Shown here: piece by piece, positions 54,171 to 62,299 of the stretch
How the letters are laid out: the number at the start of each line of letters is the position of its first letter
Numbering within the stretch: the first letter of the stretch is position 1
NCBI GenBank assembly: GCA_025361565.1
Contig: JANYKN010000018.1
Location: forward strand, 163,424 to 227,423
Source: Bacteroidota bacterium
GTDB taxonomy: Bacteria > Bacteroidota > Bacteroidia > Bacteroidales > NBLH01
DNA length: 64,000 nt
Direction of reading: 5' to 3'
Made by a program: the position numbers and the translations under genes
The notes under the pieces: generated by a model
What the model saw: only the letters and a program-made list of their open reading frames with translations
Databases searched by the model: none
Told to the model about the DNA's origin: nothing

Positions 54171-54587
54171 ATGAAACACAAAATTGAATCGTCCTGGAAA
54201 GGAAATATGAAATTCGACGCTTTGGTTAGCGGACATCATGTAATCATGGATGCTTTACCCGAAGTTGGAGGCGAAAACTCAGGTCCCCGGCCTAAAGAAT
54301 TGATGCTGGCTTCCGTGGCTGGTTGCACGGGCATGGATGTAGCTTCTATCTTAAAAAAAATGAAGGTGGAGCTAGAATCTTTCAAGATAGAAGTGGAAGC
54401 AGACCTTACTGAAGAACACCCAAAACAATATTCAAAAATGCACATCACTTATATGTTTAAAGGTGAAAACCTTGAAATGGAAAAATTGAAAAAAGCCGTG
54501 GATCTTTCACAAGAAAAATATTGCGGAGTGTCGGCTATGTATAGAAAAGCGATGGAATTAACTTACGAAATTAAAATCTTAGAATAA
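54171..54587 (+). CDS. OsmC/Ohr-family peroxide or persulfide-reactive protein
   Basis: 138 residues with the two reactive cysteines of the family: one in ELMLASVAGCTGMDVASIL (~residue 52) and one in LSQEKYCGVSAMYRKAM (~125). OsmC/Ohr proteins reduce organic peroxides, using dihydrolipoamide or other thiols, and several act on sulfane-sulfur species. Here they would be recycled by the thioredoxins and TrxB of the same operon. Confidence 0.9.
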   Translation: MKHKIESSWKGNMKFDALVSGHHVIMDALPEVGGENSGPRPKELMLASVAGCTGMDVASILKKMKVELESFKIEVEADLTEEHPKQYSKMHITYMFKGENLEMEKLKKAVDLSQEKYCGVSAMYRKAMELTYEIKILE

Positions 54588-54610
54588 TAATCGGATATTG
54601 TATAGTTCAA

Positions 54611-54683
54611 AACACTTCGACAGGCTCAGCGTCCAGCACTTATTAAATGCATGTTGAGACTTCGGCGTGAGCTCAGTCGAACG
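54611..54683. repeat. dispersed inverted repeat (TTCGAC...GTCGAA type)
   Basis: Left arm 54611-54630 (ACACTTCGACAGGCTCAGCG) and right arm 54667-54683 (GTGAGCTCAGTCGAACG) are imperfect reverse complements. This TTCGAC(A/T)GGCTCA word is a common intergenic repeat in Bacteroidota. It lies between OsmC and the next gene, so it may influence their relative expression. Confidence 0.5.
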
Positions 54684-54762
54684 CTTGTTGAAACGATAAC
54701 TTAAACGAATGAAAATTATTTTCAAATAAACAATAAAAAATAATCAATAAACAATTAAAATC

Positions 54763-55116
54763 ATGTTATATACAAATTTAAAACACATCGAAAGTGCTTC
54801 AGAACATGCACAAATTATAAATGAAAACGAAAACGTAATGGTGATATGTGGCCGCATGGGTCCAATGTGTATCCCTGTTTACGGAATTGCGGAAGATATT
54901 GAAGGCGAATACAAACACGTAAAATTCTGCGATATGGAATTTGATAATCCAGAATCGCACGTAATCAGGAGTTTACCCGAGGTAAAAGGTTTTATGGGAA
55001 TTCCTTTCACCATTTATTACAAAAACGGAAAAGTTGCAAAAGCCACTTCAAGCATACAAACCAAATCACAAGTAACTGCAATTTTAGATAGAGAATTTGC
55101 TACTGTTAACGCATAA
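54763..55116 (+). CDS. thioredoxin-like protein with altered active site
   Basis: 117 residues with thioredoxin-type strands and cis-Pro region (VKGFMGIPFTIYYKNGKVAKAT). The active site reads VICGRMGPMCIPVY: C29 and C36 are separated by six residues, and the normal CGPC core appears as MGPM followed by Cys. A further Cys (C56, VKFCDME) is nearby. So it is not a standard dithiol thioredoxin; a persulfide carrier or metal-binding variant is possible. Its last codons overlap a longer reading of trxB, which starts five bases after its stop. Confidence 0.75.
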   Translation: MLYTNLKHIESASEHAQIINENENVMVICGRMGPMCIPVYGIAEDIEGEYKHVKFCDMEFDNPESHVIRSLPEVKGFMGIPFTIYYKNGKVAKATSSIQTKSQVTAILDREFATVNA

Positions 55117-55120
55117 TAAA

Positions 55121-56080
55121 ATGAATACAAACAACCATTATGATGCTATTGTGATAGGTGCAGGTCCTGCCGGATTAACGGCAGGCATTTACCTATCGCG
55201 CGCAAGGCTGAAAACTCTGATTGTGAATGAAGGCACAGTAGGCGGACAAATGGTGCTTACCCACGAAATTGCCAATTATCCTGGAGTTGAAAGTATTAGC
55301 GGTTATCAACTTGCCAATATTATGAAAAAGCAAGCTAAATCTTTTGGTTGCGATATCAAATCAAATATCGAAGTCGCAAATTTTGAACTAACTGGAGATT
55401 TAAAGCGTATTACCACTTCCGAAGGAAATGTTTATACAAGCAACAGCATCATTCTTACACCAGGAGGAAGATCACGAACATTAGGCGTAATGGGCGAAGA
55501 AAACTTTAAAGGCAAAGGCATTTCATATTGTGCCACTTGCGATGGTGATTTTTTTACCGATAAAGAAATAGTGGTAGTAGGTGGTGGAAATTCAGCGCTC
55601 GAAGAAGCAGTTTCACTTACCAAATATGCAAGTAAAGTAAGCATTGTGCATCAATTTGATCATTTTCAGGCTTTTGAGCATGCAATTGAAGAGGCTGAAA
55701 ATCATCCAAAAATAAATTTTGTGATGGAATCAACCATCACCGCTTTTTATGGCAAAGAAAACCTGGAAAGTGTTGATATCAAAAACCTTAAAACTGGTAA
55801 AACCGAAAATTTCAAAACCGATGGCGTGTTCATTTTTATTGGATATATACCCAACACCGAATTTATGAAAGGGAAAATTGAACTGAACAAATGGGGCAAG
55901 ATTTTGGTAAAACCTGATATGTCGACAAATATAGAAGGGGTTTATGCCGCTGGTGATAGCATTGCAAAACGATACCGACAGATTACTACCGCTGTGGCTG
56001 ATGGAACAATTGCAGCTTTGGCAGCATCCAATTATTTACACGAATCAAAAGTTAAAAACAAAGAACTAATAGCAATTTAA
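55121..56080 (+). CDS. trxB: thioredoxin reductase TrxB
   Basis: 319 residues from the ATG at 55121 (an ORF from 55097 overlaps the previous gene). FAD motif VIGAGPAGLTAGIYL, GGQMVLTHEIANYPG, redox-active CATC (C137, C140), NADPH motif VGGGNSALEEA and YAAGDSIAKRYRQITTAVADG. Reduces the neighbouring thioredoxins with NADPH. Closely related in motifs to the TrxR half of the fusion at 47229-48497, suggesting a duplication. Confidence 0.93.
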   Translation: MNTNNHYDAIVIGAGPAGLTAGIYLSRARLKTLIVNEGTVGGQMVLTHEIANYPGVESISGYQLANIMKKQAKSFGCDIKSNIEVANFELTGDLKRITTSEGNVYTSNSIILTPGGRSRTLGVMGEENFKGKGISYCATCDGDFFTDKEIVVVGGGNSALEEAVSLTKYASKVSIVHQFDHFQAFEHAIEEAENHPKINFVMESTITAFYGKENLESVDIKNLKTGKTENFKTDGVFIFIGYIPNTEFMKGKIELNKWGKILVKPDMSTNIEGVYAAGDSIAKRYRQITTAVADGTIAALAASNYLHESKVKNKELIAI

Positions 56081-56081
56081 T

Positions 56082-56501
56082 ATGCAAACGACAACAATTG
56101 TAATCATACTCATAATAACAGGATTTGTAATTCTAGTGCTTAATGCAAAGGCAAAAATGAAGAAAATCCCGATGGTTGAAGACAACGATAAGATACTAAC
56201 TTTGACCGATCAGAATTTTCAACACCAAACAAAGAACAAATTGGTATTGGTCGATTTTTGGGCAAGCTGGTGCGGTCCTTGCCGAATGATGGCGCCAGTT
56301 TTGAACGATGTAGCCAAAGAGCTGACAGGAAATTCGCATATCGGGAAAGTAAACATTGAACAATACCAGTCACTTGCGCAGAAATTCAAAGTCCGCAGTA
56401 TTCCTACTTTGATATTGTTTAAAGATGGAAAGGAAATAAACCGTTTTGTGGGTGTAAAATCCAAAGAATTTTTGTTTCAACAAATTAAAAAAGCATCGTA
56501 A
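56082..56501 (+). CDS. membrane-anchored thioredoxin
   Basis: 139 residues: an N-terminal TM helix (~5-22, IVIILIITGFVILVL) with no cleavage site, then a thioredoxin domain with WASWCGPCRMM (C64, C67) and cis-Pro in RSIPTLILF. The basic segment after the TM (AKAKMKK) favours a cytosolic domain. It starts one base after trxB and stops one base before the next thioredoxin. Confidence 0.9.
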   Translation: MQTTTIVIILIITGFVILVLNAKAKMKKIPMVEDNDKILTLTDQNFQHQTKNKLVLVDFWASWCGPCRMMAPVLNDVAKELTGNSHIGKVNIEQYQSLAQKFKVRSIPTLILFKDGKEINRFVGVKSKEFLFQQIKKAS

Positions 56502-56502
56502 A

Positions 56503-56799
56503 ATGAAAGCAAATTTTGACACATTAATAAATGATACACGGCCTGTGGTTGTTGATTTTCATGCCGTTTGGTGTGGCCCGTGCAAAATGCAGTCGCCTAT
56601 TTTAAAAGAATTGGCCGATGAACTTGGCGAACGTGTGAGGGTAATAAAAATCGATGTCGATCAAAACCCCGAAATTGCAAGCCGTTATCAAATCCAAAGT
56701 GTTCCAACACTAATGATCTTTAAAAATGGCGTAATTAAATACAAACAAGCAGGTGTGCACAACAAATCGCAATTAAAAAATACATTATCAACTATCTAA
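56503..56799 (+). CDS. thioredoxin
   Basis: 98 residues, a minimal cytosolic thioredoxin: FHAVWCGPCKMQSP (C24, C27), IDVDQNPEIASRYQIQSVPTLMIF with the cis-Pro, and no leader. Directly downstream of the anchored thioredoxin. With TrxB it forms a full reducing system dedicated to this operon. Confidence 0.93.
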   Translation: MKANFDTLINDTRPVVVDFHAVWCGPCKMQSPILKELADELGERVRVIKIDVDQNPEIASRYQIQSVPTLMIFKNGVIKYKQAGVHNKSQLKNTLSTI

Positions 56800-56831
56800 T
56801 ATTAAATTATTTATCATTAAAAATTAGAATT

Positions 56832-57038
56832 ATGAAAAAGAACATTGGTACTATTGACAAAGTGATAAGGATAGTAATTGCAATTGTTTTTGCAGTTTTA
56901 TTCTTTACAAATGTAGTAAGTGGCATATTGGGATTTGTACTATTGGCCTTGGCTGCAGTATTTGTGCTTACAAGCTTAATCAGCTTTTGCCCATTGTATT
57001 GGCCATTTGGTTTAAGTACAGACAAAAAAACGGAGTAG
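56832..57038 (+). CDS. DUF2892 membrane protein
   Basis: 68 residues with two TM helices: KKNIGTIDKVIRIVIAIVFAVLFF and LGFVLLALAAVFVLTSLISFCPLYWPFG, the DUF2892 (YgaP-like) pattern, including the Cys before the second helix end. DUF2892 is often fused to or beside rhodanese/persulfide proteins. Last gene of the operon. Confidence 0.85.
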   Translation: MKKNIGTIDKVIRIVIAIVFAVLFFTNVVSGILGFVLLALAAVFVLTSLISFCPLYWPFGLSTDKKTE

Positions 57039-57051
57039 TTTAGAATGAAAG

Positions 57052-57077
57052 GGTGCAAATTGGATTTTGCACCTTTT
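57052..57077 (+). terminator. Rho-independent terminator of the OsmC/Trx operon
   Basis: GGTGCAAA (57052-57059) / TTTGCACC (57066-57073) with a six-base loop, followed by TTTT. It is 14 bases after the DUF2892 stop and faces the convergent response regulator gene. Confidence 0.8.
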
Positions 57078-57109
57078 CAATCAAATTAAACCAAATTCGT
57101 AAAGCTTCG

Positions 57110-57823
57110 CTACAAAAAATTCTTGTCCAAAAACTCTCTGAATTTATCATTATATTGCTCGCTGACAGGAATATACGTTTCGCCAAAAACAATTCGTGAA
57201 CGATCAATGGTGTTGATTCGTTCCAGATTAACAATAAATGATTTATGCACACGCATAAATTTATTTTCAGGCAATTTGGCCTCTACCGCTTTTAAAGTGC
57301 TAAGCGAAAGAATGGGTTTAGTTTCGTTTTGTAAATATACTTTCACATAATCTTTCATCCCTTCAATATACAAAATATCGTTGAAATTAATGCGACGGAT
57401 TTTGTAATCCGATTTTAGGAAAAGAAACTCAGAATTGGCTTCAATTTGTGCAACTGCCTTCTGTTCCAATTCAATTAATTTACGGGCTTTTTGAGCAGCA
57501 ACAAGGAATTCCTCATATCCAAATGGTTTTAAAAGATAATCGACTGCCTCTAATTTAAAGCCTTCGAGTGCATATTTTTCATAGGCAGTGGTGAATATAA
57601 TTTTACTTTCGGATTGATTGATACGGGCAAACTCTGTTCCGGTTAAATCAGGCATTTGAATATCGAGGAAAATAAGCTGAACCGGATTCTGTTCCAAAAA
57701 TTCCATTGCACTCAAAGGATTGTCAAAAGATTCAACCAATTCCAGAAATGGTGTTTTTTTGATATAACCAGTGACCAATTGCAGAGCCAATGGTTCATCG
57801 TCGATTGCAATGGTTCGTATCAT
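57110..57823 (-). CDS. LytTR-family response regulator
   Basis: 237 residues: receiver domain (1-~120; Asp pair IDDEPLAL, phospho-Asp in LIFLDIQMPDLTG, Lys in YLLKPFGYEEF) and a C-terminal LytTR DNA-binding domain (~140-235; ILYIEGMKDYVKVYL, RVHKSFIVNLERINTI). Its ATG overlaps the stop of the sensor kinase gene by four bases. Acts on the phosphate supplied by that kinase, probably to control the efflux operon in which it sits. Confidence 0.93.
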   Translation of the reverse strand: MIRTIAIDDEPLALQLVTGYIKKTPFLELVESFDNPLSAMEFLEQNPVQLIFLDIQMPDLTGTEFARINQSESKIIFTTAYEKYALEGFKLEAVDYLLKPFGYEEFLVAAQKARKLIELEQKAVAQIEANSEFLFLKSDYKIRRINFNDILYIEGMKDYVKVYLQNETKPILSLSTLKAVEAKLPENKFMRVHKSFIVNLERINTIDRSRIVFGETYIPVSEQYNDKFREFLDKNFL

Positions 57824-58917
57824 ATTTTTTCTGAAAGTGTGATTGATAAATCAACTTCGAAAGTTTTATCTGTTTCCAGGATTGTTAAACGATGCTTTTC
57901 AGGAAATAAAAGAGCAAGCCGTTTTTTAATGTTTTCCAGGCCTATTCCTGATTCTTGGTCGTTTTCGACGTTTCTTCCTATACTGTTTTTGCACAGAAAA
58001 TGAATGGTGTTTTCCTTTAAATTGAGTTCAATATTGATAAACGAAGATTCCCTGTAACTAATTCCATGCTTAAATGCATTTTCGATAAAAGAAATGAACA
58101 ATAATGGTGGGAAATCAATATCCTTAAAGTTTTCAGGAAATAAGAAAGCAAGTGAGACTTTATCACTTAACCTAAGTTTCATTAGCTCAATATAGTTTTT
58201 CATAAACTCAATTTCACCGCTCAATTTGGTATTGCCTTTTTCGGATTCGTATAACAAATAACGCATCAATTTTGATAATTGAAGAATGGCGTTTTGTGCG
58301 TCTTTGGTATTAATTTCTGTCAATGAATAAATATTATTAAGCGTATTAAAGAAAAAATGAGGACTAACCTGACTTTTGAGAAATGCCAGCTCAGAACCGA
58401 GCATTTCCTTTTCCATTTCTTTTTGCTTTTTTTCATTTTCCTGAAATCTTCCTGTCATTCTAAGTCCTACACTAAATCCTGAAATTAAAAGTGAAGTGAT
58501 AAAATAATTATAAATGTCAAATTTCCAAGGCATTTTAGGGGCTGGCATGTCTTTTCTTATCTTATCAAAAACTTCTTTTAATTTTTTCTCTTCATTTACA
58601 AAAAAAACACGGTTGACAACTTCGTTTACACTATATAATCCAATGATAATGGCTGAAACAAATACATAATATCTCCATTTCTTTCCTTTAAAGAGAAAAA
58701 CAGGAATCAACCAGAAAAAATTAAGATAAAAAAGAAGAACATAAATTATAGTCCTAAGATATATCCTATGAACAAAATACATATCTCTATCCTGCTCAAC
58801 TGTAATAAGATACATAGGAAGCAGCAGCAAAATTGTCCATGCGACAATATGCAACAGGATTGACATTTTTTTCCTCGAAAATACCAACATATTTTTATAT
58901 GATAATTGAGTATTCAA
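57820..58917 (-). CDS. LytS/YpdA-type sensor histidine kinase
   Basis: 365 residues: four TM helices (~17-155), a coiled-coil segment (QENEKKQKEMEKEMLGSELAFLKSQV) and a His_kinase domain with QVSPHFFFNTLNNIYSL (phospho-acceptor His), then a HATPase_c with ENAFKHGISY and GIGLENIKKRL. Loops are short, so the membrane or the bilayer state is the likely sensed signal. It is translationally coupled to the LytTR regulator. Confidence 0.92.
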   Translation of the reverse strand: MNTQLSYKNMLVFSRKKMSILLHIVAWTILLLLPMYLITVEQDRDMYFVHRIYLRTIIYVLLFYLNFFWLIPVFLFKGKKWRYYVFVSAIIIGLYSVNEVVNRVFFVNEEKKLKEVFDKIRKDMPAPKMPWKFDIYNYFITSLLISGFSVGLRMTGRFQENEKKQKEMEKEMLGSELAFLKSQVSPHFFFNTLNNIYSLTEINTKDAQNAILQLSKLMRYLLYESEKGNTKLSGEIEFMKNYIELMKLRLSDKVSLAFLFPENFKDIDFPPLLFISFIENAFKHGISYRESSFINIELNLKENTIHFLCKNSIGRNVENDQESGIGLENIKKRLALLFPEKHRLTILETDKTFEVDLSITLSEKI

Positions 58918-58992
58918 AGCTATAAAATTTTCTGATTAATTTAGCTGGTCTGCGTTTCAAAACATTTTAATGATTACAATGCTACTGAAAAA

Positions 58993-60213
58993 CTATTCAT
59001 ATCTCAAAGCATCAATAGGATCAAGATTTGCAGCTTTTCGGGCTGGATACCATCCAAAAAACACGCCAATAACTGTGCAAACCAAAAAAGATAGTATAAC
59101 AGACTGAGGCATTACTATTACTGGCCAGGTCATCATTTTTCCAACGCCAGAAGCTGCTCCAATCCCCAATAAAATACCGATGATACCTCCAATTACACTT
59201 AATAAAATTGATTCGGTTAAAAACTGCATCAAAATGTCTATACCACGCCCACCGATTGACATCCGCAAACCAATTTCACGAGTTCGTTCGGTTACTGAAA
59301 CATACATAATATTCATAATACCAATACCTCCAATTAGAAGTGAAATGCCTGCAATTATGCCCAACAAAACAGTAAGTATATCACTTATTGAACTAAATGT
59401 TTTTATTAACTCATCCTGCGACCGGACTGTAAAATCATCATCGGCTCCTTCTTTAATTTTATGTTTTTCACGAAGAATTGTTTCTATTTCAGTTTTGGCA
59501 AGTGGCGATTTGTCTTCAGACACAGCCGAAGCATAAATATTCTGGATATTAGTAATGGCTAAAATCCTTTTTTGAACCGTAGTAAAAGGAGCAAGTATCA
59601 AATCGTCCTGGTCCTGGCCAAATGTACTTTGTCCTTTCTCATCCAATACTCCAATAATTTTTATCGGGATACTATTAAAACGGATTTCAAGCCCTGTTGG
59701 ATCAACATTTTCGCCAAAAACATTTGTAATTACTGTTTTTCCAATCAGGCAAACCTTTGCTGCCGATTTGATTTCCGCTTCTGTAAACATCCGACCTGAT
59801 TTGATTGTTATTTTACGGATATCAAGGTAATCTGTATTGGTGCCAAAAATTGAAGTGGGGGCGTTTTTATTTCCATAAATAACCTGTCCGCTACTTCTTA
59901 CAACAGGCGATAATTTTCCAACTGACGTACTTTGAGATCGGATAGCTTCAATGTCTTCCAAAGTCAGACTTTTACTGTCTGAATTTCCCATTTGCACACC
60001 ACCCATGGCTTGTCCGCCAGGCATTACAAATAACATATTGGATCCCATACTCGATACCTGATCCTGAATGCTTTTCTTTGACCCCTGACCAATTGCAAGC
60101 ATGGTTATAACTGAAGCCACTCCAATAATAATCCCTAGCATGGTCAAAAATGCCCTCAACTTATTCCTTCTCAAGGCATTGATTGCTATTTTAATAAGAT
60201 TTGAATAGTTCAT
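58993..60213 (-). CDS. MacB-type ABC transporter permease
   Basis: 406 residues: one N-terminal TM helix (~20-42, RAFLTMLGIIIGVASVITMLAIG), a periplasmic MacB_PCD domain (~45-260), and three C-terminal helices of the FtsX/MacB type (ILTVLLGIIAGISLLIGGIGIMNIM, LLSVIGGIIGILLG, VILSFLVCTVIGVFFG). Ends with YPARKAANLDPIDALRYE, the usual C-terminal motif. The ATPase is a separate gene here, not fused as in E. coli MacB. Confidence 0.92.
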   Translation of the reverse strand: MNYSNLIKIAINALRRNKLRAFLTMLGIIIGVASVITMLAIGQGSKKSIQDQVSSMGSNMLFVMPGGQAMGGVQMGNSDSKSLTLEDIEAIRSQSTSVGKLSPVVRSSGQVIYGNKNAPTSIFGTNTDYLDIRKITIKSGRMFTEAEIKSAAKVCLIGKTVITNVFGENVDPTGLEIRFNSIPIKIIGVLDEKGQSTFGQDQDDLILAPFTTVQKRILAITNIQNIYASAVSEDKSPLAKTEIETILREKHKIKEGADDDFTVRSQDELIKTFSSISDILTVLLGIIAGISLLIGGIGIMNIMYVSVTERTREIGLRMSIGGRGIDILMQFLTESILLSVIGGIIGILLGIGAASGVGKMMTWPVIVMPQSVILSFLVCTVIGVFFGWYPARKAANLDPIDALRYE

Positions 60214-60231
60214 TTTTATTGTTTTTTATAA

Positions 60232-60978
60232 TCATTCATAACCATTTTCAACCGGTAATTCCATTAATATCTGTCTGGCTTCTAATTTGTCTATAGATTT
60301 TGCCTGGTGGATAATGTGGCCATCTTTAAATATAATGCTGCTACTTGTAAACCTTGCAATATCAGGTTCATGAGTTACAAATACAATGGTTTTGCCCTTC
60401 TGATTAAGTTCCTGAAAGAGCGCCATAATTTCGTATGAGGTTCTTGTATCAAGGTTTCCTGTAGCCTCATCAGCCAAAATTACAACCGGATCATTCACCA
60501 GCGACCTTGCAATAGCAACCCTTTGTTGTTGCCCTCCTGAAAGTTGATTGGGCATATGATGCATTCTATCTGCTAAACCTACCGATTCCAGAGCATTGAT
60601 TGCCAGTTGCCTTCTTTCCTTAGCTTTTATTGTGTTGTTGTACAACAATGGTAACTCAACATTTTCTAAAGCTGTTGTACGTGGAAGCAAATTGTACGAT
60701 TGAAACACAAAACCCAGTTTCCGGTTTCTGAGCAAGGCCAATTCGTTTTTTGTCATGTTCGACATATTGATTTCATCAAGAAGATATTCACCTGCAGTGG
60801 GTTTGTCCAAACATCCAATAATATTTAGCATAGTTGATTTACCTGATCCACTGGAACCCATTATGGCAACAAATTCGCCTTCTTCAATTTCGAATGAAAC
60901 TCCACGCAAGGCATGTACGGTAACTTCCCCAACATGAAAATCCTTCCTTAAGTTTTTTATTTCTATTATTTTTTTCAT
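60232..60978 (-). CDS. MacB-type ABC ATPase
   Basis: 248 residues of the LolD/MacB/FtsE ATPase group: Walker A GSSGSGKST, Q-loop FVFQSYNLL, signature LSGGQQQRVAIARSL, Walker B VILADEATGNLD, H-loop VFVTHEP. It powers the permease encoded 18 bases downstream. Together with the adaptor and TolC-like proteins it forms a tripartite efflux or lipid/peptide export system. Confidence 0.95.
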   Translation of the reverse strand: MKKIIEIKNLRKDFHVGEVTVHALRGVSFEIEEGEFVAIMGSSGSGKSTMLNIIGCLDKPTAGEYLLDEINMSNMTKNELALLRNRKLGFVFQSYNLLPRTTALENVELPLLYNNTIKAKERRQLAINALESVGLADRMHHMPNQLSGGQQQRVAIARSLVNDPVVILADEATGNLDTRTSYEIMALFQELNQKGKTIVFVTHEPDIARFTSSSIIFKDGHIIHQAKSIDKLEARQILMELPVENGYE

Positions 60979-61021
60979 CTTTTATTTTATTAATTGTTCC
61001 AATTTATCAACTCGTTCAGTT

Positions 61022-62269
61022 TTAATTAGGTTTGCTGCCATTACCAGATTTACGGCCCGGCATTTTAGGCATAAAAGGGCTACTGCTTTGCGAATCTGTT
61101 TTAACAGATGTTATTTTGGAAGAATTTTTCAGTGCAATCAGAACCTCATCACCTTCTTTTAGCCCATCAATAATCTGGGCATTTAAATCGTCGTCAATTC
61201 CTACTTTTACATGCATTGGATGAATCATTTCGCCATTTTTTACCCACACTCTACTGAATGTAGAATCAGAATTCATTGAATGTGATTTAGAAAAATGGTG
61301 TTCCTTCGAATTATCTTTTTCCGGTAAATTTTGCATATACTTTGCCAAAAGACTAGAATCAGGAGAAAAATGCAAAGCTTTACTCGAAACGATTAGAACA
61401 TTATTTGCCTCTTCAAAATACACTGTGATGCTGGCTGTCATTCCTGGCATCAATTTCATTCCTGGATTCGGCGCCTTTACAATTACGGTGTAAGTCACTA
61501 CGTTAGATTTAGTAATTGGTTGAAGCCGAATTTGAACAACCTTTCCGTCAAAATTTAAATCAGGAAATGCATCAACGGTAAATGATACCCGCTGGCCAAC
61601 TTTCACTTTTCCTATATCAGCTTCATCGATTGAAGCCTCTACCTGCATCTGAGTTAAATCGTTTGCAATAGTAAACAAGGTTGGTGTGCTAAAACTTGCA
61701 GCTACAGTTTGCCCTTCGTCAACTGCGCGTAGCAAAACCACTCCATCAATTGGTGAATGGATGCTTGCATAATCCAGGTTTATTTTTGAACGATCATAAT
61801 CCAATTGCGCTGCTTTTAATGTAGCCTTTGCTTTTTCATAATCAAAAAGTGCCTGATCGTAATCGCTCTGTGCAACCAGGTTTTTATCCGATAGAGCTTT
61901 TGTTCGGTTATAATTAGCCGTTTGAAAGGTCATTTGTGCTTTTGCATTATCTAGGCTTGCCTGTGAGTTTTCCAGACTTGTGAGCAAGGTTTTTTTGTCA
62001 AGCTCTGCAAGCAAATCGCCAGCTTTAACATGTGAATTAAAGTCTACATAAATTTTATTAACAATGCCTGAAACCTGTGTGCCCACATTCACTGTTTTGA
62101 TTGCCTCTACAGTACCTGTAGCTGTTACAGTATTGCTTACAGATCCTATTTTTACCTTTGAAGTTTCAAAGGAAATCTGATTAGATTCTTTTTGATTTAT
62201 ACTGAACCCAATAGTTACCAGGAGTATGATAACCAGTAAAGAACCTCCAATTATAATTTTTGTTTTCAT
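61022..62269 (-). CDS. MacA-type periplasmic adaptor
   Basis: 415 residues of the HlyD/MFP family: one N-terminal TM anchor (~5-25), lipoyl half (GTQVSGIVNKIYVDFNSHVKAGDLLAELD), a coiled-coil hairpin (~95-180), the second half SPIDGVVLLRAVDEGQTV, a beta-barrel, and a membrane-proximal domain. An insertion rich in Ser/His/Lys (LPEKDNSKEHHFSKSHSMNSDS, ~325-345) and a Gly/Pro/Lys C-terminal tail (MPGRKSGNGSKPN) are unusual additions. It links the permease to the TolC-like channel. Confidence 0.92.
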   Translation of the reverse strand: MKTKIIIGGSLLVIILLVTIGFSINQKESNQISFETSKVKIGSVSNTVTATGTVEAIKTVNVGTQVSGIVNKIYVDFNSHVKAGDLLAELDKKTLLTSLENSQASLDNAKAQMTFQTANYNRTKALSDKNLVAQSDYDQALFDYEKAKATLKAAQLDYDRSKINLDYASIHSPIDGVVLLRAVDEGQTVAASFSTPTLFTIANDLTQMQVEASIDEADIGKVKVGQRVSFTVDAFPDLNFDGKVVQIRLQPITKSNVVTYTVIVKAPNPGMKLMPGMTASITVYFEEANNVLIVSSKALHFSPDSSLLAKYMQNLPEKDNSKEHHFSKSHSMNSDSTFSRVWVKNGEMIHPMHVKVGIDDDLNAQIIDGLKEGDEVLIALKNSSKITSVKTDSQSSSPFMPKMPGRKSGNGSKPN

Positions 62270-62299
62270 CTCTTTAATTTTTAATTTATATAGTTTTTT

